DNA of 8,679 nucleotides from JBDIAR01 sp039812545 (GCA_039812545.1 JBDIAR010000143.1:1-8679), one strand, 5' to 3'. Numbered from the stretch's first letter, positions 1 through 5,955 are shown. Program-made: numbers and translations. Notes: generated from the sequence alone by a model not told the origin.

Positions 1-1269
1 GTCGCGTTCCGGGACCGCGCGACGACGTGGGTGTCGGTGACGGCGCCGGGCGCCACCACCGCGCGGGCCTATCGCGGCGAGATCTGGCTGCACTACGCGA
101 GCGCGACGGAAACCATCGCGGTGAACCGCACCGCGCTGGACGACCTGGTCCGCGGCGTCGTGCCCAGCGAGGTCTACCCCACCTGGCACCCGGAGGCGCT
201 GAAGGCCCAGGCGATCGCCTCGCGCACCTTCGCGGCATACAGCCGGGCCCGCTCGACCTCGACCATCTCCGACACCTGCGACACGACGAGCTGCCAGGTG
301 TACAACGGCAAGAACGCCGAGGTCGCCAGCACCGACGCGGCCGTGGCCGCGAGTTCCGGCTCCATCGTCACGTATGCCGGGAAACCGGCTCTGACGATGT
401 TCTCCGCCGCGAACGGCGGCTGGAGCGTCGACGGCGGGCTGCCCTATCTCATCGCGCGCCCCGATCCGTTCGACGGCGACGTCAAGGGCGCCGCCACCAG
501 CCACGCCTGGACCAAGGAACTCTCGGTCGCGAGCGTCGAGGCCGCTTTCCCGACGATCGGGAAGTTGCGCCGGATCACCGTCACCTCCCGGGACGGCAAC
601 GGCGTCGGCGGGGGCCGGATCCTGACCGCCACCGTGGTCGGGACGCGGGCTTCGGTCGACGTGACGGGCCCGACGTTGCGCTGGAAGTTCGGCCTGAAGT
701 CGGAGTGGTTCACCCTGTCCGACGAGTTCTTCGTCGACGTCCCGGTCGGCGCGGCCTTCCGTTCGGAAATCCGGTGGCTCTACGACCAGGGCATCACCTA
801 CGGCTGGTCGGACGGGACGTACCGACCCCTGGACCCGATCGCGCGGGACTCGATGGCGGCCTTCCTCTACCGATTCCGCGGGTCCCCGGCCTTCACGGCC
901 CCGGCGACGTCCCCGTTCACGGACCTCACCCCGGCGAGTCCGTTCTACCGGGAGATCGCCTGGCTGGCCGCGACCCGGATCACGACCGGCTGGGCGGACG
1001 GCACCTTCCGGCCGGCCACGTCGGTCACCCGCGATCAGATGGCCGCCTTCTTGTACCGGCTCGCGGGCTCACCGGCATACCGGCCCCCGACGGTCTCGCC
1101 GTTCGCCGATCTCGCGCCGACGGACGCGTTCTACCGCGAGATCTGCTGGCTCGCCTCGACGGGGATCACGACCGGTTGGTCCGATCGCACGTTCCGCCCG
1201 GGTCAGTCCGTGTCCCGGGAGGCGATGGCCGCGTTCCTCTACCGGTATGCCGGTCGGTTCGGTCGGTGA
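1..1269 (+). CDS. SpoIID/LytB-domain protein with three C-terminal SLH repeats (5'-partial)
   Basis: The reading frame is open from base 1, so the true start and any signal peptide lie outside the window; 422 residues are visible. The SpoIID/LytB core spans about residues 45-170: GVVPSE at 52-57 holds the Glu (57) matching the catalytic Glu of SpoIID lytic transglycosylases, followed by WHPEALKAQAIASRT, a CDTTSCQVY motif (Cys 93 and 98), and SAANGG near 135-140. About residues 243-420 form three SLH-type repeats, each with ITxGW(S/A)DxTxRP and a (S/D)xMAAFLYR tail. SpoIID-family proteins cleave denuded glycan strands of peptidoglycan, and SLH repeats usually anchor proteins to cell-wall polymers. 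I infer a secreted, wall-bound glycan-cleaving enzyme, not a sporulation protein. Cutting activity itself is not shown. The next gene starts 53 bp downstream but appears to have its own promoter. Confidence 0.9.
   Translation, partial: VAFRDRATTWVSVTAPGATTARAYRGEIWLHYASATETIAVNRTALDDLVRGVVPSEVYPTWHPEALKAQAIASRTFAAYSRARSTSTISDTCDTTSCQVYNGKNAEVASTDAAVAASSGSIVTYAGKPALTMFSAANGGWSVDGGLPYLIARPDPFDGDVKGAATSHAWTKELSVASVEAAFPTIGKLRRITVTSRDGNGVGGGRILTATVVGTRASVDVTGPTLRWKFGLKSEWFTLSDEFFVDVPVGAAFRSEIRWLYDQGITYGWSDGTYRPLDPIARDSMAAFLYRFRGSPAFTAPATSPFTDLTPASPFYREIAWLAATRITTGWADGTFRPATSVTRDQMAAFLYRLAGSPAYRPPTVSPFADLAPTDAFYREICWLASTGITTGWSDRTFRPGQSVSREAMAAFLYRYAGRFGR
730..1257 (+). repeat. Three tandem SLH protein repeats
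   Basis: Three protein-level repeats of about 53-61 residues start near bases 730, 913 and 1099. Each begins with F(V/T/A)D(V/L), continues with (F/Y)(R)xEIxWL and ITxGW(S/A)D, and ends with MAAFLYR. Spacing is regular and the copies are diverged at DNA level, so this is an old domain array and not a recent duplication. Boundaries are approximate. Confidence 0.8.
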
Positions 1270-1301
1270 GCACGCTCGGTCGGTGAGTCGGGTGAGCGTG
1301 C
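1270..1301 (+). terminator. Weak inverted repeat after the SpoIID-SLH gene
   Basis: GCACGCT (1270-1276) and AGCGTGC (1295-1301) can pair as a 7-bp stem with an 18-nt loop directly after the stop codon. There is no T-tract. A 12-bp direct repeat, TCGGTCGGTGAG, occurs at 1259-1270 (covering the stop) and again at 1276-1287. It could be a poor terminator or a regulatory stem. Confidence 0.25.
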
Positions 1302-1309
1302 GCCGGGCA

Positions 1310-1315
1310 TAGGCT
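1310..1315 (+). promoter_or_regulatory. Candidate -10 element of a leaderless promoter (TAGGCT)
   Basis: TAGGCT fits the TANNNT -10 pattern and ends 7 nt before the ATG at 1323, so transcription would begin at or next to the start codon. No Shine-Dalgarno precedes this ATG. Leaderless genes with this geometry are common in actinobacteria. I see no convincing -35 box. Confidence 0.45.
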
Positions 1316-1322
1316 GATCCGC

Positions 1323-2546
1323 ATGGACCTGCAGCCCCGGGGCATCGAATCCATCCGCGCGCTCGTGGCCAAGGGCGTGAGCATGCCCAACCCGCTGACG
1401 GTCGACATCGCCCCGGACGTCGACCTGGACCGGATCAGCGGCGAGGGCGTCGTGATCCACCCGGGCTGCCGGATCCGCGGGGCCAAGACGGTGATCTCGG
1501 CCGGTGTCGTGCTCGGCGCCGAGGGGCCGGTGACGATCGAGGACTGCCGGCTCGGCCCGCGGGTCGAGCTCAAGGGCGGGTATGCCGCCTCGGCCGTCTT
1601 CCTCGCCGGCTCGTCGATGGGGCTGGGTCACCACGTCCGCGAGGGCACCCTGCTGGAGGAAGAGGCCAGCGGCGCGCACTGCGTCGGGCTGAAGCAGACC
1701 ATCCTCTTCCCGTACGTGACCTTGGGCAGCCTGATCAACTTCTGCGACGTCCTCATGGCCGGGGGGACCAGCCGCTCGGATCACAGCGAGGTCGGCTCCA
1801 GTTACATCCACTTCAACTTCACTCCCCAGGGCGACAAGACGACGCCCTCGCTGTTCGGCGATGTCGCCCGCGGTGTCACTCTGCGGGAACGCCCGATCTT
1901 CCTCGGCGGCCAGGGCGGCACGGTCGGGCCGGTGCTCACGGCATACGGGACGGTCGTCGCGGCCGGGTCGATCCTGCGCAGCGACGTCAACGTGGCCGAC
2001 CAGCTCGTCGTCGTGGGGCCGCCGCCGTCGATGCAGCAGGGCTTCACGCCCGGGGCGTACCGCAGCCTCGGCCGCCTGGTCGCCAAGAACTTGCTCTACC
2101 TGGCCAATCTGGACGCCCTTGAGCAGTGGTACCGGTATGCCAGGGCACCCTTCTTCGCGGCCGCACCGATGGGGACGCTGGTCGGCGAGGGGGCGCTGGA
2201 GATGATCGCGCTGGCCCGCTCGGAACGGATTGCGCGGATCCGCAAGCTGGTCGGCAAGGTGCCGCCGTACAGCGAGTCCGAGGCGCTGCTGCACGAGAAC
2301 ATGGCGGCCATCTGCGCGGGGTTCGGGACCGTCGAGGTGACGCCGTCGGCCGTGGTCGTCGACCACCTGTCGGCCCAGGCGGCCGAGGGTCGGGGGTATC
2401 TCGAGGCGATCCACGCCCTGGGGACCGACGACGTGGAGCTGGCGACGGGATGGCTGCGGGCGGTCGTCGACGCCCAGTGGGCCAAGGCCGCGCGGCTCTA
2501 CCCGCCGATCGCCCGGCTGCGCCGCCCCGGCCAACTCGGCGCCTGA
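1323..2546 (+). CDS. Left-handed beta-helix protein, GlmU acetyltransferase-related
   Basis: 407 residues. Residues about 40-235 carry hexapeptide-like turns of a left-handed parallel beta-helix (VVIHPGCRIRG, VISAGVVLG, VTIEDCRLGPRVEL, YGTVVAAGSIL). A strongly conserved-looking block at about 118-205 includes HCVGLKQT, LGSLINFCD, AGGTSRSDHSEVGSSYIHF and FLGGQGGTVGP. The remainder (about 245-400) looks alpha-helical. It resembles proteins annotated as UDP-N-acetylglucosamine pyrophosphorylase/GlmU-related, but there is no N-terminal nucleotidyltransferase domain, so it is unlikely to make UDP-GlcNAc alone. An acyl-transfer or sugar-nucleotide role is inference. The ATG at 1323 is preferred over 1383 because the segment IESIRALVAKGVSMPNP fits the N-terminus I remember for relatives, and because of the -10-like box 7 nt upstream. 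It converges with the oxygenase gene 40 bp downstream. Confidence 0.85.
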   Translation: MDLQPRGIESIRALVAKGVSMPNPLTVDIAPDVDLDRISGEGVVIHPGCRIRGAKTVISAGVVLGAEGPVTIEDCRLGPRVELKGGYAASAVFLAGSSMGLGHHVREGTLLEEEASGAHCVGLKQTILFPYVTLGSLINFCDVLMAGGTSRSDHSEVGSSYIHFNFTPQGDKTTPSLFGDVARGVTLRERPIFLGGQGGTVGPVLTAYGTVVAAGSILRSDVNVADQLVVVGPPPSMQQGFTPGAYRSLGRLVAKNLLYLANLDALEQWYRYARAPFFAAAPMGTLVGEGALEMIALARSERIARIRKLVGKVPPYSESEALLHENMAAICAGFGTVEVTPSAVVVDHLSAQAAEGRGYLEAIHALGTDDVELATGWLRAVVDAQWAKAARLYPPIARLRRPGQLGA

Positions 2547-2551
2547 TCCAC

Positions 2552-2575
2552 CCGGGCCGCCCCGGGCCGGCCCGG
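2552..2575. terminator. GC-rich palindromes at the convergent gene junction
   Basis: The 40-bp gap between the convergent genes holds CCGGGCC (2552-2558) pairing with GGCCCGG (2569-2575), and a perfect 14-bp palindrome CCGGGCCGGCCCGG at 2562-2575. The strong GC stem and its position between two stop codons suggest a bidirectional terminator, but neither side has a T-tract. Confidence 0.4.
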
Positions 2576-2595
2576 TCAGGGGCCGGTCAGGGGCC
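2574..2595. repeat. 11-bp tandem duplication over the oxygenase stop codon
   Basis: GGTCAGGGGCC occurs at 2574-2584 and immediately again at 2585-2595. The second copy contains the TGA stop (2587-2589) of the minus-strand oxygenase, and the first supplies a second TGA just downstream (2576-2578). It looks like a recent slippage duplication. Confidence 0.7.
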
Positions 2596-3849
2596 GGGGA
2601 CGACGATTCCGCCGAGCAGCAGCCGCCGGGCCAGGTCGGTGCCGAGGTCCGCGGTTTCGGCCGAACCCGCCTCGAACAACCCGCGTACCGCCTCGACCTC
2701 GTCGTCGGCCACCGGCAACCGGCCGGCCCGGGAGCGCAGCACGACGCCGTCGCCGGCCCCCTCGATCCGCGCCGCCAGTCCCGCGCGCAAACGCACCCGC
2801 TGCCCGGCGCCGTCCGCGTCGAGTTCGCTTGACGCCAGCAGCTGAGCCACCGGCGACACCGGCGCCGCCCGACTCGAACCCCGCACCCGGTCCACCAGCG
2901 CTCCCGCCAGTTCGTCGTCCCCCACCTCGGCGACGGCCGCGATCAAGCTCTCCCGGACCGCCCCGATCCACGGCGCAAGCCTCGCCTCGTCGAACGGCTC
3001 CACCCCCACCGGCAACGACGCGCGAGCCGCCGGGTCGTCGAGCACCCGACGAACGGCATACGAGACGAGGTCGTCGAGCAGGTGGCGCCGGGTCCAGACG
3101 TGGACGCCGAGGGTGACATGGACGCTGACCCCGCCGAGCGCGGTGGCCGAGTGCAGGTACCCGCGCGGCAGGTACAGGCAGTCCCCCGGCCGCAGCGTCT
3201 CCTCGATGAGCGGCGGGGCCGTGGCGGCGGCCGCCACCTCGTCGGTATGCCGGTCCCACGGGTCGTCCCGGCCGGGGTTGACGACGACCGGGGGCCGGAT
3301 CCGCCACCGTTTCTCGCCGGCGATCTGCAGGACGAACACGTCGTGGACGTCGTAGTGGTCGGCGAACCCACGGTTCTGCGGCGGCGTGATGTAGGCATTG
3401 GCCTGCACCGGATGGCCGAGTTCGGTGCCGAGCGACTGGGTGAACTCCAGCAGCGGCGCCCAGGTGCGGTGCAGCCCCTGCAGCACGATCGTCGTCCCCT
3501 CGGCGAACAGCCGCAGCACCAGGTCGTCGCTGATCTGGTCGCCGATCCCGGCCCCGACGCCGGCCCCCGCGGTGAACCGTCGTTCGGCCAGCGTGACGCC
3601 GTCGCGCGCCATCCGCAGGAACGGCGCGCGCAGGCCGCGCCGGGAGAGCAGTTCGTCGACCGCCGCGATGCCGAACAGGTCTTCGTATGCCGTGGGCCCA
3701 TTGTCGCCGGCGTGCGCGAACTCGGCCGCGCGGGTCAGCACCGGCCGGGTCCCCCAGGTGTCGGCGGCGAACTCCGCAGGCCGCAAGACCAGTCGCGCGA
3801 GGGCGCCCTCAGGCCTGGCCGGCCCGGGAGCGCCCTCGCGGATGGTCAC
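2587..3849 (-). CDS. JmjC/cupin-8 Fe(II)/2-oxoglutarate-dependent oxygenase
   Basis: 420 residues. This is a JmjC-type double-stranded beta-helix hydroxylase related to the ribosomal-protein hydroxylase family (YcfD/RoxA, human MINA53/NO66). The iron triad is visible: H165 and D167 in DHYDVHDVFVLQ, and H233 in LYLPRGYLHSA. GEKRWRI (178-184) follows the first metal residues, as in this family. The core spans about 110-255 and the helical C-terminal part about 255-420 matches the usual dimerisation and winged-helix region, although I cannot assign its fold by eye. Such enzymes hydroxylate protein side chains (Arg, His, Asp, Asn). It follows the Asp/His-rich peptide gene by 36 bp on the same strand, so that peptide is a candidate substrate; ribosomal protein L16 or another protein is the conservative alternative. 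The GTG start at 3849 is the only reasonable start after an in-frame TGA at 3886-3888, and it lacks a good ribosome binding site, so it may rely on coupling to the peptide gene. Confidence 0.88.
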   Translation of the reverse strand: MTIREGAPGPARPEGALARLVLRPAEFAADTWGTRPVLTRAAEFAHAGDNGPTAYEDLFGIAAVDELLSRRGLRAPFLRMARDGVTLAERRFTAGAGVGAGIGDQISDDLVLRLFAEGTTIVLQGLHRTWAPLLEFTQSLGTELGHPVQANAYITPPQNRGFADHYDVHDVFVLQIAGEKRWRIRPPVVVNPGRDDPWDRHTDEVAAAATAPPLIEETLRPGDCLYLPRGYLHSATALGGVSVHVTLGVHVWTRRHLLDDLVSYAVRRVLDDPAARASLPVGVEPFDEARLAPWIGAVRESLIAAVAEVGDDELAGALVDRVRGSSRAAPVSPVAQLLASSELDADGAGQRVRLRAGLAARIEGAGDGVVLRSRAGRLPVADDEVEAVRGLFEAGSAETADLGTDLARRLLLGGIVVPGP

Positions 3850-3885
3850 TTCGGTGTGTTGGCGGGCGTCGGTGGACGTCGGTTC

Positions 3886-4164
3886 TCAGGCGCCGGAGTC
3901 GGCACCCGCGTCGGCGCCGCCATCGCCACCGGCGTGCGAGTCGGCTCCGGCATCGGCGCCACCGTCACCGGCCACCGATTCCGGGCCGCCGTCGGCGCCG
4001 AGGTCCGCGCCACCATCGCCGTGTCCACCGGGTCCGTGTCCGGCGCCGCCGTCCGCACCGTGATCGGCCCCGTGGTCGCCGCCGACACCGGCATCCGCAC
4101 CGCCGTCCGCGCCGCCGTCACCGGGGACTTCGCCGACGACCTCGTCGAGGGGGTTCTCCGACAT
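3886..4164 (-). CDS. Small Asp/Gly/Ala/His-repeat peptide, candidate oxygenase substrate
   Basis: 92 residues, not recognised as a known family. The N-terminus MSENPLDEVVGEVPG (1-15) is leader-like. Residues 16-92 are a degenerate repeat of the tetrapeptide Ala-Asp-x-Gly. The whole has 16 Asp, 4 Glu and 5 His, and no Lys, Arg, Cys, Phe, Trp or Tyr, so it is strongly acidic and cannot form a normal hydrophobic core. A near-perfect Shine-Dalgarno (AAGGAGG, 5 nt from ATG), the best in the window, argues that it is truly translated. It lies 36 bp ahead of the JmjC oxygenase and in the same reading frame. Possible roles (inference): a ribosomally made peptide hydroxylated on Asp or His, a metal-binding repeat, or a former N-terminal extension of the oxygenase. 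Skewed composition also produces long open frames on other strands here, hence moderate confidence. Confidence 0.65.
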   Translation of the reverse strand: MSENPLDEVVGEVPGDGGADGGADAGVGGDHGADHGADGGAGHGPGGHGDGGADLGADGGPESVAGDGGADAGADSHAGGDGGADAGADSGA

Positions 4165-4169
4165 TGCTG

Positions 4170-4176
4170 CCTCCTT
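4170..4176 (-). promoter_or_regulatory. Strong Shine-Dalgarno of the Asp-repeat peptide gene
   Basis: AAGGAGG on the minus strand with a 5-nt spacer to the ATG at 4164. It decides the start and the strand for this low-complexity stretch, where many frames are open. Confidence 0.8.
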
Positions 4177-4178
4177 CT

Positions 4179-4196
4179 CGATCCCCGGGGGGATCG
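4179..4196. promoter_or_regulatory. 8-bp inverted repeat just upstream of the peptide Shine-Dalgarno
   Basis: CGATCCCC (4179-4186) and GGGGATCG (4189-4196) are perfect inverted arms separated by 2 bp. They lie 3 bp beyond the Shine-Dalgarno in the presumed 5' leader or promoter of the peptide-oxygenase unit. This could be an operator for a dimeric regulator or a leader hairpin that opens or hides the ribosome site. The regulator is unknown. Confidence 0.4.
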
Positions 4197-4219
4197 TCTC
4201 GTCCAGCCGAGCCCGTGGG

Positions 4220-4235
4220 AGTGAGCCCTGTCACA
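4220..4235. promoter_or_regulatory. Candidate CRP/GlxR-type operator
   Basis: AGTGAGCCCTGTCACA matches the CRP-family consensus TGTGA-N6-TCACA at 9 of 10 defined bases (first base A instead of T). It lies in the 143-bp gap between the CoA-transferase-family stop codon and the peptide gene, about 55 bp from the peptide ATG. CRP/GlxR regulators with this consensus are widespread in actinobacteria. I found no convincing -10/-35 pair in the gap, so activation versus repression cannot be judged. Confidence 0.4.
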
Positions 4236-4307
4236 CCTTGATACCCGGGACCGCGCCGGAGCGCCAGTCCCGCCCGCTGGCCGGATGCGGTCGGCGTGCC
4301 CGCTCGC

Positions 4308-5231
4308 CTACCGAACGGCCTCGAGCGGGATGTCGTGGTCTCGCGCCCAGCCGACCCACTCGGCGGTACTCCGCGTCGCGAACACCGCCGCCAGCCGCTC
4401 GGCGTCCTCGGTCAACCCGGCGGCGACGCCCTCCGCGCCGGCCAGCGCCCGCAGCTGGGTCTCGGCCCGCTGCGCGAAGTGCGGTTCGAGGGCCGCGAAC
4501 GCGATCCACCCGTCGCTCGTGGCATACAGCCCGTACCTCGCCAACCCGCCGCCGAGCAGCCCACCCGCGCGGGTCACGCCATGCCGCGCCGGCGCCCCGA
4601 AGTCCAGCGCGCCCGCCGCCAGGGCCACCTCGCGCACGCAGCCCTGCCCCGTGCGATCCCGGTATGCCAGTCCGGCGAGGGCCTCGATCGTCGCGCGTTC
4701 CGCGCCCGCGAGGTCGGAGAGCAACACCGTCGGCAGCCGCGGCGGGTCGAGTACCCCGGCCGCGGCCTGGTAGGTCAGGTCGTGGCCCGGGTGTTCGGCC
4801 GCGGCCCCGAGCTCACCGACGATGGCGACCTGGACTAGCCGCGGGTGTCGCGTCGCGACCACCTGAGGATCCAGACCGAGGCGCGCCAATGCCGACGGGC
4901 GGTGGCTGGTGACGAAGAGGTCAGCCCGGGCCAGCAGCGCGTCCAGCTCGGCTCGGTCGTCGGCGGACTTGAGGTCGAGCCGGACGATGTCCTGACCCGC
5001 GGCCAGATCGGCATACCAATCGGCGCAGATGACGGCGAACGGATCCCCGGTCGGCGGCTCCACCTTGGTGACCGAGGCGCCGAGCGTCGTGAACCGCCAC
5101 GCCAGCCACGGTCCTGGCAGGTTGACGGCGATCGAGACCACCCGAACGCCGGCGAGCGGTCGATCTGGGCTGGGCACGTCGCGGTCGGCCACGTCGCGGT
5201 CGGCGACGTCGCTGGGCTGTTCGTCGGGCAT
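4308..5231 (-). CDS. CaiB/BaiF family protein, alpha-methylacyl-CoA racemase-like, short
   Basis: 307 residues, family III CoA-transferase fold. LAGVRVVSIA (26-35), WRFTTLGASVTKVEPPTGDP (45-64) and RLDLKSADDRAELDALLARA (84-103) are classic N-terminal CaiB/BaiF motifs. Active-site residues line up with those I recall for mycobacterial alpha-methylacyl-CoA racemase: H150-D151 in PGHDLTY, D173 in VLLSD, and E249 in AALEPHF (equivalents of H126, D156, E241). That favours epimerisation of 2-methylacyl-CoA over CoA transfer, feeding branched chains to beta-oxidation; D151 also matches the transferase nucleophile position, so transfer remains possible. It ends about 50 residues earlier than the roughly 360-residue racemases. 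ATG 5231 is chosen because AAGGAG sits 5 nt upstream and the N-terminal motif follows; an open frame continues far upstream but is repeat sequence. Divergent from the thioesterase gene. Confidence 0.87.
   Translation of the reverse strand: MPDEQPSDVADRDVADRDVPSPDRPLAGVRVVSIAVNLPGPWLAWRFTTLGASVTKVEPPTGDPFAVICADWYADLAAGQDIVRLDLKSADDRAELDALLARADLFVTSHRPSALARLGLDPQVVATRHPRLVQVAIVGELGAAAEHPGHDLTYQAAAGVLDPPRLPTVLLSDLAGAERATIEALAGLAYRDRTGQGCVREVALAAGALDFGAPARHGVTRAGGLLGGGLARYGLYATSDGWIAFAALEPHFAQRAETQLRALAGAEGVAAGLTEDAERLAAVFATRSTAEWVGWARDHDIPLEAVR
5176..5212. repeat. 15-bp tandem repeat in the N-terminus of the CaiB-family gene
   Basis: ACGTCGCGGTCGGC(C/G) occurs at 5176-5190 and 5191-5205, then a partial third copy begins at 5206. 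It encodes the repeated DVADR near residues 8-19, ahead of the conserved domain. Being a multiple of three it keeps frame, so it probably varies in copy number without harm. Confidence 0.75.
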
Positions 5232-5236
5232 ACGGG

Positions 5237-5242
5237 CTCCTT
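5237..5242 (-). promoter_or_regulatory. Shine-Dalgarno fixing the CaiB-family start
   Basis: AAGGAG on the minus strand, 5 nt before the ATG at 5231. It rejects the far upstream extension of this open frame. Confidence 0.7.
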
Positions 5243-5330
5243 CGCCACCGGATCGGCCCGTCGAGCCTATCGGCGGTGCCGTTGCCCGAGCACCGACGCC
5301 GCGGCCCTGGGCGGGGGGATCGGCGATCGG

Positions 5331-5336
5331 TAGCGT
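5331..5336 (+). promoter_or_regulatory. Candidate -10 element of a leaderless promoter (TAGCGT)
   Basis: TAGCGT fits TANNNT and ends 6 nt before the ATG at 5343, which lacks a Shine-Dalgarno. This is the same arrangement as at 1310-1315. The 111-bp gap between the two divergent genes would carry both promoters; I see no clear -35 element on either strand. Confidence 0.45.
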
Positions 5337-5342
5337 GCGGTC

Positions 5343-5831
5343 ATGACCGAGATCACACCGGAGACCACAGCAGGCACCGCGGTCCAGGACTTCTACCCCG
5401 ACGATGTCGCGCATTGCTACGGGTGCGGTCGGCTGAACGACCACGGCCTGCACGTGCGTACCCGATGGGACGGCGAGGAGACGATCGCCGAGGTCGTCCC
5501 CCGCCCCGAACACACCGCCATGCCCGGATTCGTCTACGGCGGATTGGTCGCCTCGCTCATCGACTGCCACGGCACGGGTTCGGCGGCGGCGGCCGGGTAC
5601 CGGGCGGAGAATCGCGCTCCCGGTACCGAACCCGCGCTGCGCTATGTGACGGCCGCGCTGCACGTCGACTTCGTCAAGCCGACCCCGCTCGGACCCCCGC
5701 TCGTCGCGCGCGGCCGGATCGTGGAGGTCAAGGGCCGCAAGGTGGTCACCGATATTTCGGTAGCGGTCGACGGGGTCGAAACCGCCCGCGGCCAGGTGGT
5801 CGCCATCCAACTGCCACCCTCGATGGCATAG
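5343..5831 (+). CDS. PaaI-type hotdog-fold acyl-CoA thioesterase
   Basis: 162 residues, the usual length for a single hotdog domain. CYGCGRLNDHGLHVR (25-39) is the N-terminal signature of this PaaI/THEM4-like group. FVYGGLVASLIDCHGTGSAAAA (63-84) forms the central helix: the GG and D74 match the catalytic HGGxxxxxxD region, with Tyr (65) in place of His. DFVKPTP (109-115) and ARGRIVEVKGRKVV (122-135) are typical closing strands. It probably hydrolyses acyl-CoA thioesters in the cytoplasm; the chain preferred cannot be told. Start chosen from the -10-like box and lack of an alternative. It is divergent from the CaiB-family gene and converges on the hydratase gene, so it is likely a single-gene unit involved in CoA recycling. 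Confidence 0.88.
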   Translation: MTEITPETTAGTAVQDFYPDDVAHCYGCGRLNDHGLHVRTRWDGEETIAEVVPRPEHTAMPGFVYGGLVASLIDCHGTGSAAAAGYRAENRAPGTEPALRYVTAALHVDFVKPTPLGPPLVARGRIVEVKGRKVVTDISVAVDGVETARGQVVAIQLPPSMA

Positions 5832-5885
5832 CCGTCCCGCCGCGCCCGGGCGCCCAGGTCTCCGGCCCGACCCGTCCCGCTTCCG

Positions 5886-5955
5886 CTTCCGAACCGCCCG
5901 CTTCCGAACCGCCCGCTCCCACAACCGCCCGCTCCCGAACCGCCCGCTCCCACAA
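5886..5955. repeat. 15-16 bp tandem repeats in a gene-free junction
   Basis: Units CTTCCGAACCGCCCG at 5886-5900 and 5901-5915 are identical. Variants follow: a 16-bp unit with ACAACC at 5916-5931, CTCCCGAACCGCCCG at 5932-5946, and a part copy running into the palindromic element at 5952. The 229 bp between convergent stop codons (5832-6060) hold this array plus the two palindromic elements and no credible gene. Open frames across it on the minus strand are by-products of the repeats. Confidence 0.75.

Noticed and set aside
1239..2534. Minus-strand open frame opposite the beta-helix gene
   Set aside because: Arg/Asp/Pro-rich shadow without motifs; the opposite strand encodes a recognisable protein.
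3886..4119. Asp/Gly repeats as an RTX calcium-binding array
   Set aside because: The GGxGxDxUx nonapeptide register with its hydrophobic position is not kept; the unit is a tetrapeptide and no secretion system is nearby.
3846..4121. Second minus-strand frame over the Asp-repeat peptide (Thr/Pro/Ala-rich)
   Set aside because: It has no ribosome site, while the overlapping peptide frame has a near-perfect one; it also overlaps the oxygenase start.
3082..4224. Long plus-strand open frame over the oxygenase and peptide genes
   Set aside because: It is antisense to the oxygenase with its clear iron-binding motifs, is Arg/Pro/Gly-rich as expected of a high-GC shadow, and has no recognisable domain.
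4231..4310. Frameshift explaining the short CaiB-family C-terminus
   Set aside because: Another frame continues only about 25 codons past 4308 to a TGA at 4231 and does not resemble the missing racemase tail as I remember it.
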